64,000 nt of DNA from the NCBI RefSeq assembly GCF_901709675.1, contig NC_051092.1, positions 8,450,491 to 8,514,490 of the forward strand, written 5' to 3'. Position numbers and translations under genes: made by a program. The stretch comes from Syngnathus acus. Lineage: Eukaryota > Chordata > Actinopteri > Syngnathiformes > Syngnathidae. Positions within the stretch are counted from its first letter, which is position 1. Each line of letters begins with the position of its first letter. Below are positions 46,507 to 59,500 of the stretch, one piece after another. Below the pieces are notes generated by a model. It made no database searches. It was given only the letters and a program-made list of their open reading frames with translations, and had not been told where the DNA came from.

Positions 46507-48603
46507 TCAAAATATTACCCATTTGGCTGAGGTAATAAACTGCTTTTGGTCTCCACGAGGCCCACACTTGTAGTGTCTTCATCGTCACATCTTGTCAATC
46601 TACAATGTTCCATCACCTGGAACGCCAGCAGATGTGAGGCCAAGATGCCTGCTACATTTGCAGCAGCTGAATACAAGGGTGTACTTTTCAATCGACTGAC
46701 TGCTTCCAGTAAAAAGCGAAGAAATAATCACAATGCATCACTGGGCCCATTGTGCCACGAGGAACAGAAAGGCGCATGAATAATTCAAAACTTATAATAT
46801 ATTTATATTTCATGTCAGTTTTTGGGAATACTGTGTTGATTATTTACTGCTAGAGGTTAGCAATACATGAGTTTACGTTATATAATTACAATGATTCACA
46901 ATGAAAGCACAGAAGATTCTCTAAAACATTCAGGCATTTTTATTACATTTAAATACATTGTAATAATTACTCTAAGTAAAAGGTTTTACATTTGTCAGAT
47001 ATTTTGTAGCGCTTAGAGTAGCAAAACTCTGTAAATATATTTGTCTTAAGTATTTACAGTATTTACGTCTATCATGGAATGAGAATTGCAAAGAAAGAGG
47101 TTAAATAGGAGGTGATGGTGACATAAAAAGTGAACAAGTTTCTCTTGGCTCTGTGGTCCATGTTTTATCGCCACGACGACTCTTGGGAGGTCAGGACTGC
47201 AAGACACAAAAACAAGCAGGGATAATGATCCCTTTGTTTACAAAAAAAACCTTCAGGAGAAACCTATGCCATCAGGATATTTACACAAGATGGGGTGGAT
47301 TGATTCTTCCACCATGAAACAAAGCAGGAGTAAAACACATTTGTTCAAAAACACATCGTTAAAAACAAATTCAACTGGCAGAGAAGAAAGCTTCAAAAGG
47401 AAAGGACTCCCAAAACACGGACTTCATTTTGAGCTGTCACCACATTAGAAGTGCTTAGTATACAATCAACACTGGCTTGAGGGATTTAAAATTCATATTT
47501 CAACTCTTGATCACTTCAGATGAACACACCCTAAAGCTACAGTAGACCGAGGAACAGTGTAAGTTTTGTCAGGTAAAATGTTAAGTGCAACATCGTCGAA
47601 CAACCAGGCACATTTAGATCAAGCAGAAAAAAATAAGTATCTTATACCTTGGCCTTTTTGCACATTTTGAAGACCTATTCCCTTCTTTTAGTGTGGAGTT
47701 TACAAGCTGACAATTGTTGTAGTTGCTCCAGTTAAATACAGCAGAAATACATTTTGACTGATTTGCAAATAGGCCAAGGTTTTACACAGGAAGAGAATGG
47801 GACAGTGCAAAACATGCAGAGCCCTCTGTGAAAGGCTCTTGCTCTTTGGATGTTGATGGTCACCAAAGTACAAGGCAGTGGAGTAGGGATACACCCAGCC
47901 CCTTAGACATAAATAGCATTCACATATAAACTGAATCACATCTTTACATATAATAAAACAAATGTACATTATGCATGTGCTGTCATTGTGGCAATACAGT
48001 GGAAAAGGCAGCAATCAGGATTTAATGAGAATTGGCGACATTGTAAGAACGTTGTCGTGATTAATGCCCTGGCCAAATTTTCAGACACACACACTCACGC
48101 ACACACACACTCAGAGACAGACAGACAGACAGACACACTCAGTAAAACTTCAGTCAGTGAAAATTTAGCCAGGGTACAAATCTTTTATGTTAGTGTTAAG
48201 TGTGCCAATGCACAAAAGTAAACATAATACAGAAAGCAGATAGTCCAGAAGAAAAACAGAAGGAAAGATAACAGATTAGGGCAATAAATGAAGAAAAATA
48301 AAGAAAATGTCATTGGAAGAAGGAATGTGAAATTTCATCAAACAAAATCAAAGGGGAATCAGAGAGGATTGTTTAGTGGAGCTTTGAGAAGTAGAGCACG
48401 AGGAAGGCAGTTGAGAAGTTGCAGGAACCTCCACCTTACAAATGCTTCCACAACCCAACGCCAAAAACAGCAGCCTCAAACCCAAAAGAAGCCAGGATGG
48501 AGAAAAGTATGGGTGGGGGGCAATAGTCCCAGGAACCAGGGGGGAGGGGGGGGGCAGGGCAGGAGAGGGGCAGAGCGGGATGGACGTGGAAGGCGGCAGG
48601 GTC
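46507..48603. other. rassf7 3' flank and probable 3' UTR
   Basis: No protein similarity. The nearest clear minus-strand AATAAA is at 46,939-46,944, so the 3' UTR of rassf7 could be about 1.66 kb. A CA/CAGA run lies at 48,084-48,136, and a G-rich tract near 48,515-48,565 lies just 3' of the stop. Confidence 0.4.
46939..46944 (-). terminator. rassf7: Candidate poly(A) signal of rassf7
   Basis: Plus-strand TTTATT, AATAAA on the minus strand. It is the first good candidate found after the stop, 1.66 kb away. Shorter transcripts using variant signals are possible. Confidence 0.35.
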
Positions 48604-49502
48604 TCACACATACACACCCTCAGGGTTGAGGCTGGACACGAGGGGGTTCTGTAGGTTGCGTGGGTGTCCCAGAAACTGCTTGGCAGTAGGACGAGGCGGC
48701 GATTCAGCTAGAGTTATAGGGACAAAAAAAAAAAAATGTATCAAGAATAAATCTACTGGAAACAGTTTAATATTTTGGACTTATGCCCTTACTGCCGTTT
48801 GTGTATCCATCCTGGAGAAGATGTGCGAGTTCTAACTGCTCCAGTTGCTCTTGGAGGTCTGTACGTGAGTGGCTGTGTGCAGGCAGGACGCCGGCTTGTT
48901 GGATAAATTGCTGCAGGTTACACTGCCGCAGCTCCTTGTTCAACTCCTCCAGCTCGTCCTGTTTGGCCTGAGATTAAAAAACAAAAGAAAAAAATAGAGG
49001 GTAACATAAGAGAAGATGGCAAATCGTGCCAAACACTAGTGGCAAATAAATGTGTTGAGAATGCGGAAGTTTTCATTTCTAAGTGTGTTACTGAATATAT
49101 AATTAGAGGACTCATCACCTCATTACTGATGCTAGTGGTATTTCCTGCCATTGGGGGGCATCAGAGTGAGGAAGTCGATACTACAGAGCCTGCAGGGTCA
49201 CCATTAGCAGACACATCCGCAGTGAATCGTTTCAGCGACGTTACAATCTTCAATTAGCTTTTGTCATGTCATCAAATAACAGGAACAGTTAAACTCAGTT
49301 GCGTGATTCATTTACTGATCTGAGAGGCCAGGGAGACCGTGTCATGTATTCATTTTACTTATTATAACCCATGGGGGAAATGCTGGGAAATTATTCAGTT
49401 ATTGAAAATGATAACGGTCACAGATCAATGAACTGATTCTCTTTGTTTAATTACTGTATGCAAATGCTGCATGGAAAACAACCGCGTGTAGGTGTGTGTG
49501 TG

Positions 49503-49557
<55 letters not shown>

Positions 49558-52421
49558 GGGTAATTTGACTGTGGCAGCCTGCTGCATTTCACAGCTGCAG
49601 GTCTGCCTCCATTAACCTAATGGCAGTAAAGTTAAACTCATCACACCTATCGCAATAAATAGTCTAGAGGCCGTGATGGTTGACAGTGCCTCCTTTTTTT
49701 GCATGGTAATAATAAGCATATGTCTCCAGTGATAAATCTCCACTATAATTGCTACACTTATAATACTGTGTGCATATTAGGGAGTTTTGGAAATTCAAAA
49801 TTTAAATATACGTAAATCTGCATGTGGAATAAAAAAAACAGAAGCCTAATATGTTGGTTTTGGTACGCAAGTATATAGTTGCACTGATGACTATGACAAC
49901 GTGCCAGTCTCAGAGCATCAATCAGAGGCCCGCCAAGGGAATGACTTGCTGAAAGGCAAATGAGCTCTTAATTATTCTTTAATCACTTTTGCAACTACTT
50001 AACAATGACTTGGAACAGGACACAATGGTCAAACCTCCTGACTAAAAGTTGTCGCTGTACTTTCTTTTGGCTGGAATACATCTCCAGGATGCTGCTGAAC
50101 ACATCATCAGTGATGTACCCTCCAAGAGCTCACGACACGGATATTAAAGTCTTTGGTTTCACGTGGCCTACATGGGAAGTTTTCAACTTGGTTAAGAGTT
50201 TATTGACATAGCCGCACCCAAGACAACATTCATCACTAAATAAATAACCAAGATAAGTCTTTGTTGATCCAATAAAGTGAAGCTTTTGTGCTAGAAAACA
50301 AGTCCCTTTAATCTCATTTCTATATCGTACAGAAATAATTCAATGGACAATGTGTATGTGTTTAGAAAATGTATACAAAATGAGACATGCCAAGATGGCT
50401 AAGCAAAACACCTAATGTTCCTGTAATAACATGTAATAAAAATGTCTTAGGTTAATGGAGTAGTGGTTGAATATTAGTTCAATACACAAGATGAATTCAT
50501 AAAGTTTTAATTTCACTTGAAAACACGTTTGTATTTGGTAACTGTCTGTGCTGTCTGCTGCAGTGTGTACGCGGAGGAGAGGGATACTGTCTGTATCTAG
50601 GTAGAAAAGGGTCTGATCTACACGGTCAAATAAAAAACATCGTGGCCTATCACGGCTTCACAGTCCCTTTTCCAAAACTAGAGCCTCTCTCCTTACCTGC
50701 AGCAGAGACTCTGTCTTCCCCAGAGCTTTATCAGTCTCAGAGAGGTGCTCCTCCAACTCGGTTCCATGCTTCTCCTGGCTCTGGAGCTCTGCTTTCACTG
50801 CATCAAGGGACTCCTCTGGACCTTTGCTTTTGGCTTCCATCTGACTTTCTCGTTGAATCTCTTGCTCTAGCTGAGCGGAGCGCACCGAGAACTCATGGAG
50901 CCGCCTTCCGCAGTCATCTAGCTGAACATGGAGGTCGCCCAGCTTTCTCCTCATTCCTCGCTCTCGCTCCGTCTCCGCTTGAAACTCCTCCTCCCAATAT
51001 TGCTCGTGGGCGAGTTCAGCCTGGTTCATCCGCATTGTTTGCTCCAGAGTGTCCAACTCCTCTTGGAAGTGAGCATCGGTGACGGGTGAAGGAGACAGAG
51101 ATGGATAGTGGCGCTCCCATGTATCAGAGTCCCTTTCTAGGGTTTCCAGCTGTGCTTCAATGGCCCGTAGTCTCTCTTGTTGCTGAAGAACAGCCTTAAA
51201 GACCTCCTCTTTGGATGGGCCGATTGGCGGCGAGGGATATGGAGCATGAGGAGATGCAGGGATGGGAGAAGACGAAGGTGAAGCTCTCTGGTCTGGGGAA
51301 TCCTGAGGAGACCTCTGGAATTGCTTAGCTCTGGGAGATGTTGATGGGCCCAGGTTGAATGTGAGTGCCTTTTTGGGTTGGCTGCGTTTTAAAAGGTCTG
51401 GCTCGGTATACTTGGGCAGGGGGGTTAGTTTGTCTTGTTTTGAGCCAGGACCGTCACTGCTGCTTGGACCAGTGCGACGCAGGAAGAACTGAACCTCATT
51501 GCCGTGTTGGCCTAACTTGGCCAGAGACTCAAGAGGTTTTTCTGTGGCCAGCAACTGTCTCTCTGTATCGCGCAGACGTTGGATTAGAACATAGCGGCCT
51601 GTCTGACCTGGGAACAAAGGGGGAGAAGAAAAAAACAAGTTCAAAGCACGTAAACAACTGTTACTTTCCTCAAAAAATTACTTTACCAACGTAAAACAAG
51701 GAATAGTTGTAGCTAATTTATGATGTTTCTGATATATGCCTCTGAGAACAAAAAAATGCAAACATGAAAAAACGCTAAACTAAAGTTTCCACTAGGACCT
51801 TGAAATTAGGACAAATCCTCCCTTATGGCTCAGCAGGCATCACTGGTGGAAAGTAGCTAGTGCTAAATCTGGTCTTATATTGTTTAATGCAGCCGCAGTG
51901 TATGGCTTGAATAAAGACAGAGAATACATGAGCAGACTCAAATCCAAAATGACCTCATGGCAATCCAGCGGAGCTCTTAACTTTGTGCAAAGCTGCAACT
52001 TCAGGATTAAACATTATGCCCTCTGTTTTGTCCGCATGATTTTTTTTTTTTTAACATCCAGCCACGTTTCAATTGAAGATGAGTTCATCATCTACATCAT
52101 TATTGGGAACTCACATTAGTTAGAGAGGAGAGACAAAGACAAACGACCAATCATCTCTCCATCATACACGTTAGCACAGTTGAACCACTAAAATGTGATT
52201 CCTTTCTTTTTACACAACAACTGATTCAGCACTGCTCGTGAAACCCTAAACATGCACTTAAAGGTACGGCTGGATGGAAACAGGTGACACTGCCATATTA
52301 AGAGCTGGGGTCACTCACCTATTGCCTGGGCCAGAGCGATGACCACATCCTGGCAAGATGTCTCTTCTGATAGTCCGCATACCACCCGCACCACTCCGTC
52401 CACCCACACTTTGAGTTCCAT
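48604..52421 (-). CDS. rassf7: Ras association domain-containing protein 7
   Basis: Coding exons, 5' to 3': 52421-52319, 51607-50697, 48967-48793, 48707-48604. All introns are GT-AG and phases agree; 430 residues (human about 373). RASSF7 is an N-terminal RASSF: a Ras-association domain followed by coiled coil, a centrosome/microtubule protein needed for mitosis and reported to affect JNK signalling. The RA domain covers about residues 1-82 ([46 protein letters not shown]). A Ser/Pro-rich linker (about 83-165; [16 protein letters not shown]) follows. Coiled coil runs from about 166 to 365, with heptad-like [28 protein letters not shown] and the exon 3 segment [20 protein letters not shown]. 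The end [10 protein letters not shown] is a conserved tail. ATG has G at +4 but C at -3. The extra length is in the linker and first coil. Confidence 0.93.
49491..49554. repeat. (GT)n microsatellite in rassf7 intron 2
   Basis: Pure GT run with one CC interruption. Confidence 0.95.
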
Positions 52422-52429
52422 CCGAGACC

Positions 52430-54919
52430 GAACGAAGTGAGCCGATTGGTAAGATGGTCTTCCAAAGTGATCTCTACAGTTCAGTTGGGCTCAGCTCAGC
52501 AATGCATGTCCTCAAATCTGTATGAGATGGACCACAGAGACGCACAGGTGTTGAAAGTTGTGGACAAATTGTGTCTATCTTACACACAACAGAGTGTGTT
52601 GACAGTGAGTTCACGTTCCACTTCATGTGATTACTAATTCATGCTGAGTAATTCATTTATGACCACACCCGAATATAAAGGGTGTAGCAGCAATCCTAGT
52701 GGTCTGTTAAGAGCTCGGCCAAGATCTTGAGGACCTAGGCGCATAACCGGCAATCTGTAACCCAATTCAACGCTCCGCTACCCTCCTTCAAAGCCGTTAT
52801 GATAGCTTACTGCCGAAGGGAATGGACAGGAGAAGTGGAGCAACTCAAGCTTGCGTGCATCTGGTGGACGGTGTTTGTGTGGGTGGAAAAAAACATTGAG
52901 AAAAAAGGGAATGGTGTGTTTCCAAGTGTCCTCCCAGTGTCAGCAGGATCAAAGTTGACTTGAGATGGTAAAATTAACAACCTCTCTCCAGGCAGGTTAG
53001 ACTCTAAATTAATATCATTATGTTGACTTCTGTCTCTGTCGGTATGTACTCTCACAGCCAAGCTTCAAAACAAGGTAATAAAATACTGCAATGCTCATAA
53101 AAAGAGGAAAGCTTCAGGCAGTTAAGGTTTATCTACAAAAGTTGGCACCAAGAAAGAAACTATGTCATCTCGGTGGGTAAAACACAAGACTCAAACAGAT
53201 GGCGTTCTCTTTTCGTCTGACTTTCTAATTCTCATTGGGAGGTGTTTTAACTCAAGCCCCCCCTCGCCCCATACACACACACACACACACACCTTATCTT
53301 GGCCTTCTTTCAGTGCCTGGCCGTGCTCTGTTGGCTGCCAATAAGAAGTTGCCTCTGGGGAATGCACTGACTTCATCAACCAGCCGGAAGAATTCCTACT
53401 ATCAGCCTTGCCCAGCCTACCCTCGTGACCTCACCACCGTACACCACCATTATTTCTCCACTTGTTTAGACAGCAAACCCACTGGGCAACAACATTACAT
53501 CACACAAAGGAGGTCTGTCGTCACCGCAATAAGACTGGACCAGCAAGCTCGATGGCAAATAAGTCAGTATAATGTAGGCAAATGAATCTGCTTATCAAAA
53601 CTAAACATTACTGCAGTGATGTCAATATTTTTCCTTGGAACGACAAACAGTGTTGCAAGACATTAATTAAACCTGTGCGGTTGAGCCATGGAGTGAAGAA
53701 TCATCTACTTTGGCAGAGAGGCTTTTTTTCCTCTCTCTATCTGATATACAGGAAGCAACCTTTCAAATCTTGGGGCCATCAACAGTGGAATGACACTTTG
53801 CAAGCCACGTCACAGGAAATACCGGAACACCTGCCTCACTAGAACTAAATTCAAAACACTTCCACAGCCTAAGATGACCTGTAAAAAGTGAAGCTGAAAT
53901 GGAGGATGAACTTTGCCCTTCATTTACCAGTAAATTAGGTTTTAAATGCAATTATGCAAACATTCTCTAGTTTTTATTCCAGTTTAAGGTTTCTATGTAC
54001 TAAAAACAATGAAAAAGGGAACACAAGAATGCCACTCTCCCATGTTATTTAGATCTAGTTCTCACTGGTTAGCGAAACATGATAAGCTGTACGAACAAGA
54101 ATCAGACAGACCTGTGAGTTTTAGGTTGCGATCAGTTCCCTCTGTTGTAAGCAATAAGAGTGAGAACTGGACAACAACCTGATGCTGTCCAATCTCTGCA
54201 ATTAGTACTGGCTCAGATTTGCGTGTAACTCGTTCTACTCACAGCCTTCCACCAAACCACCCATTCCAACATGAGTTGTATCCTCCTGGCAATCCTGTAT
54301 ACTGCACTGCATGAAAAAAGAATCACTTCCAGTGCTCTATACGTCATTGCCCAACCCACCAAAACAACCTGACACCTAGTTTCACCTGAAACCATGTCCT
54401 CCTTACATGTCACATGTGCAAGGAATGAAGAAAATGCTCTCACTAATCAGCAACCTCGATCAAATCTCCATCTTAGCGATAAAACTACTTAAGGACGTTG
54501 TCTGTTGAATGTATGATGAAAGACAGGGAAAGAAAAAGGGAGACTAGAAGACAGACAATGAGCAAGGCGGTTTGGGAGATACATGTGAAAACTAGATAAA
54601 AGAAGCGGAAGAGTGGCAAAGAAAATAGCTATGATTGGAGCCATGTGCTTGCCATTCTCTCCTCTCTCATCAGTCATCTAAAAAAAAACGCCAAGCGCCT
54701 TTTATCACCCCGTCTGCGCCTCGTTCTGTCTCTCTTCAAAAACAGTCAGAGGCTCCTCTGTGAATTCCACTGAAGGCACAAGAGGTGACCACCGCTCAGA
54801 GCCCAGGGCGTGTTTCAGCCCATCTGAGTGGGGAACAATGGTTGTTTGCGCAATTTTTCCTCCCTACCCAACTGTTAGGTGGACGGTAGAAGTGCTCGCT
54901 AACACGAATTTGAACAGAA
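52430..54919. other. 5' flank or first intron of rassf7
   Basis: No coding gene seen. A CA run at about 53,271-53,290 and scattered short frames without similarity. A weak acceptor (CTGAACTGTAG on the minus strand, ending about 52,479) would allow a spliced 5' UTR. Confidence 0.4.
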
Positions 54920-54921
54920 TA

Positions 54922-54972
54922 CCGTATTTACTGGACTATAGTCCGGTGCGCCTTATAGTCCGGAAAATACGG
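54922..54972. mobile_element. 51-bp TA-flanked foldback element
   Basis: It starts CCGTATTTACTGGACTATAG and ends CTTATAGTCCGGAAAATACGG, with TA on both sides. The two halves are nearly perfect inverted copies with almost no loop (TCCGGTGCGC). The termini match those of 36,950-37,522, so it is a minimal member of that family. Confidence 0.8.
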
Positions 54973-54974
54973 TA

Positions 54975-56295
54975 GTTAACAATAGTTGTAAAAAATAGAC
55001 TTACAGCTTTGAGTTTGGAAGCAAAACCAAAAGTTTTGCGTTTAGATTTCTGCTCTCCATCAACCGTGCCAAAAAGTATCCGACAATTCCGCACAAGGCT
55101 GATATTCTGCAGAGACAAGTGCAATACCATCGCTTTGGTCACAGGTTGGATACGCCTGCATTCACGTGTCAAGCAGAAAGGCCATTAACGCTCATCACAG
55201 TGCTATCGCTGCAGCAACAGGAGGACAAGAGACAATGCAGAGTGCGCATCACACTACGCATCTGGGCACTCGGTCCTACAACACAAAGCGGCAGTGTCAA
55301 AACACACTGCGTTTGTTTTTGCTTAAAATCCCTAACGATGGCCCTGCCTGGTTAAAGACCATGTTGTAGGTTAGACATTGCTGCTTGATGACAATGTACA
55401 GTGGTGGAAGAACCTCCGTGTCGCTCTGTTCGAGATTGGCACAGACAACACTCAAAGACTTTACTACGCTGGCATTGGGCGGCCCGCTCTCATCACAAGC
55501 GCAGACATGCTATTGTTGAGCTTTGGCTCTAAGCAGGCAGTTGCCTCTTTTCTGGCCTTTGGTATCACTGGGTAGTGTAGTGCCAATTATTGTGGCCATT
55601 CTGCTGCGTCCACATGTTATAACTGATAAAACTAATAAAGTGCTTGCCTTTGTGCGCCCTGACGCCCGATTTGCATTCTTTATTCAGCCACTCCTTCTTT
55701 GTCATCCCAAGTTTCAGCCTGCTGGGAGAGCACAGTTGCTGTGTTCAAATACCCATGAGGACAAAAACAAACCGTTTAAGTCCACAACATGCCCGTCGTC
55801 AAGAGCGGCAGTCATTATCATCCGCTAAACCGTTTTGGTTGAGAAATTGCAGAGAGAATGAGTCATGCATGTTTTCCCCCATGCATATCAATTTATATTT
55901 TCAGTGAATAATGCTTGCTTTAGAATTTCATTTTAAAGCAGCAGATCTTTTTGCTTCTGCGTCTGTGCGGTAGTGGAAGAGACAACCTAGAATAATGAGG
56001 TAGCTTTTTTTTTCAGAGCCCAAAGGGAAAATCCCGTTTAACCACTTTAATGACCAAGCATTTTCACTTTCATTTCACCCATTTGGCTTTCTCCTGAGCC
56101 AGCTGTGTTTTCCTTCAGTATTTATGAGGCAGTACTAAAGCAGTAACAACCTCTTGGTAAGATGAGTCCAATGAGGAAAATGTTGAACGTGTACCTTTTC
56201 TAATGCTCAACAGGAGGAGTCCATCCACATTATTCTTTCCTTGCTCAATCCTCCTTTTAAATGGCGATTTAAGAATTAGAAAGATATCCCTTTGT
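54975..56295. other. Intergenic or intronic, no supported gene
   Basis: There are several overlapping open frames of 65-101 residues on the plus strand at 55,119-55,907. Their peptides show no family I recognise and no consistent splice signals, so I do not call a gene. A decayed transposon coding region is possible. Confidence 0.4.
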
Positions 56296-56558
56296 TTTCA
56301 AAGGCATCCAATGTTACTTTCTCGTCAGAGTTCGTCGAGGTTCGTTCAAGGTCGCAAATATTCACCAGATGCTCGGCAGATTTCCGCCTGTACTTTATTT
56401 GTCGCAAGGGAATTTTTTTAACCTGTTCAAAATTCCTTGCAACAAAAAAAATCACTAAAATTATTGGTGAACTTATGTCAAATGTTTTGCAAACATTTGC
56501 AACCTTGAACGAACCTCGGCGAACTCTGACGAAAACGCAACATTTGCTGCCTTCGAAA
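56296..56558. mobile_element. MITE with 64-bp terminal inverted repeats
   Basis: The left arm 56,296-56,359 and the complement of the right arm 56,495-56,558 match over 64 bases at about 86%. Both contain GTCAGAGTTCG and CGAGGTTCGTTCAAGG. The internal part is AT-rich and non-coding. No target duplication could be fixed. Family unknown. Confidence 0.8.
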
Positions 56559-56564
56559 ACACAA

Positions 56565-59500
56565 TTGTCCGTGGCTCAGTAGGACAGGGGCTGTACTTGG
56601 CACATATAAAAACAAACAAGAACTGATGAAAGTGGAAGAAAAAAAGTACATTGTATTGCGTTTGATTTTGTCACAATGTCAGTAGTTCCCTTCTTCACAA
56701 TGAGACTTCACAATTTTTCATGATAGGGAAAGAATAGTTTTGTGATGACTCAAATGACAAAGAAAACACTCCTCCCCAAAAAATGTAAAAAAATAACATC
56801 AGGCCTGCTGTTGTCTGCTTCATAAAAAATGATGAAAGACATTAGGAATGGATGGATAGGAAGATCCAATTTGCATTTAAGGGAATGAGGGGAACGTTTT
56901 CTTTTGACTCGCCATTTTTTATCAAAATGGAATGGCGTCGTCTTTTACTTCCATAGAGTTCGATGAGACGCAGTAGTTGCTTTTGTGTAATGTGTATTTT
57001 CACTCTGGGCCTATTTAAAATGAATATAATAAGAGATTCAACTCAAAATACTAGAATGCCAGCTGTCTTCCAGTGATCCTTAGTGATGCTTTGAGAAAGC
57101 AAAGAACGACCCCTGGCTTCAAAATCGCACAATGTTCCACAAACACAAATCAATAAATCTTAACCAGAGATTTGCAGTGTGTAGGTCAGACAGCAGGAAG
57201 TGGACCACTGAGTCAGGAAACTAAATCTGAGGCTCTCAATGAGTCACTCAACCACTGACATTTAATGTGACAGTAATAAATGGTGGGAAAATAACAGCTG
57301 AATAGTTTAGCAATTGTGTTTTTATTTGTGCTTTAAAGAATCATGCAAAACAGTAGAACATGATATGTTGTATATTTTAAGATCTAATCCTTCTTAGAAT
57401 GGAGGCTTGGAATTCCTAAAATACCAATTGATATCAGCTCACTGTTAAGAAACATGTGATAAATACATTCTTCCCACAGCACATTTCTTTTAAAATTGTG
57501 CTTACTTAATGTGCTTAAAATTGTCCGTCCCCAGTTTGCCTTAGCCTTTCTTTTTATTGGTTATGAAAATGGACTTACAATTAGGGAAATAAAAACAACA
57601 CTAATAAGATTTAGTCATTATAGTTGCATTGAGGCCCACTATCAAGCACTGCACGCTTTAACCTGCTGACTATAATGACTGGCTTGACCAAGTGTGAACT
57701 TTTTGCTTGCATTTTAATTAAAATTTAATATTTACTACCACTAATGTTAAGGCCACAGTATTGCCTTCAATTTTAGTTGTCCCACCATAATTTGCACATA
57801 TCTTAAATATGCAAGCTAATCATGGTTATACAAGAGTGGCTGATTTTTGGTGAGATGCCCTCCGATTCAGATATGACCTAATTAGTCGACTAATCGCGAT
57901 TACAATTAATGATTAGCCGAATAATCATCTGTGGCAGCTCTAGTAGAGAAACAAGAACAATTATTCAAAATCCATCCATATGTCCATCACCAGTGACACA
58001 AACATAACTATTAATGCATTGCAAGCCAGCAAGAGCAATGATTATTTACTGTTACAAACATTGTGAGGTCTGTCAACATCTGGTGAAAATGAACAGGACC
58101 ATGAAACCATACCGCATAAAATTGATGACTGAGGTGGGTTTACTGCTAACGTCGACAAGCTGAAGCAGAATTGGACATGGTCAGTGAGAGTGTATCACCT
58201 GTCACTGACAGTCTTGGCCAAGTCTAACTGTGGAAAACACCTCAGTCGCTGTGAATCATCACAAGCCATTTTCACAAAGATGGTTTAACTGGCCTGAGCA
58301 GGAAGCAAGCAAGGGACAAGATGCAATGAGGAATTTCATTGTTGGATAGAAAAATTTAACTTTTTGTTCTTTTCAAAGATAATAACGGGACTCTCCAGAG
58401 AATGTGACCAAAATACTTTAAAGCATTGCCACTTCATTATTGCTGCATAATTCATCTGACCAAGAGACTTACTAATACCTGGCTTGTCACTTAGTTATTT
58501 GTATCAGCTGAGAAACCAAGCAGAGCAGAGAATATCAGCGACAGGGACTTTGTTTGCGCTGACTCATGGGTACACACACACGCACACACGCACACATGCA
58601 CAGCCAGCAGCAAGCAGCAAATGGTGAGAATGATAACGGTAGCTTGCACAGGCAGCTCAAGCATCCACAGAGAGGTGGGCTCAGGATGAGTGGGTTGGCC
58701 AGCCGCGGGCTTAGCCCTCCAAGCGCAGTTCATATTGTCAGATGAGCCAAAAAAAAAAAAAAGGTTCTCAGACTGCTGATGAGCACCCATGTGTAATTAT
58801 ACACCGCCAATATGAGTCAGCAATGCTGGTCAGGGAACGAGGACACTGCTCCTTTCCCAATCAAGCTTAAACACACAAATTGACAAGCATAGTGTGTGTG
58901 AAGTATAAACACAAAGCCAAAAAGGAAATGATACTCAGTTGTTGTTAATGGTTTATGGAGGACAAAAGTAACTTCTGTAGAGTCAACTTTTAATTTCCCA
59001 AAATATTGAGTTTTTTTGCAGGTGAACGAATGCGTGTAGCACTCAGTTGCTGTATGCGTGCTTGCATCTGCCACAGGGGATTCACGTTTGCCGCAGCGTC
59101 CAGTGTCACAGGTTTGAAGCTCAAACTCATTGGTAATTTAAAACATTCCTCCACGTCTTCTCACATGAATTATTCACTGCTGTTTTTTACCTTTCTTCTT
59201 TACTCTTATCAAATACTCTTTCAAATCCATTTCTAATATTGCTCAAGAAAATATTTTTAGGATATTAGAAAGAAAAGATTTGCATATACCATAAAAACAT
59301 GACAAACGTGATTATTATTAATCTATTTGGATTTATATTGGATGGACTTCAGTCTTCAAGATGTATGTGTTGACTTCTAAAAGTACCTTAGAAGCCAAGC
59401 TGTAAAAAAAGCATGCACCTGTAAGAAGATTTTTTCAGATTTCCACAATAAAAGATCTTAAAATTATGTTTTTTGCAACACAACTTTTTGCAACATTTTT

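Noticed and set aside
46345-46573. Thr-His-Ser-Leu repeat protein and a possible CRISPR-like array
   Set aside because: It is a perfect CTCA tetranucleotide run with no spacers.
50642-51082. Plus-strand open frame of 146 residues
   Set aside because: It is antisense to the rassf7 coiled-coil exon, whose frame and splice sites are convincing.
55119-55907. A gene built from overlapping frames here
   Set aside because: Peptides match nothing I know, frames shift without splice signals, and no poly(A) or promoter context was found.
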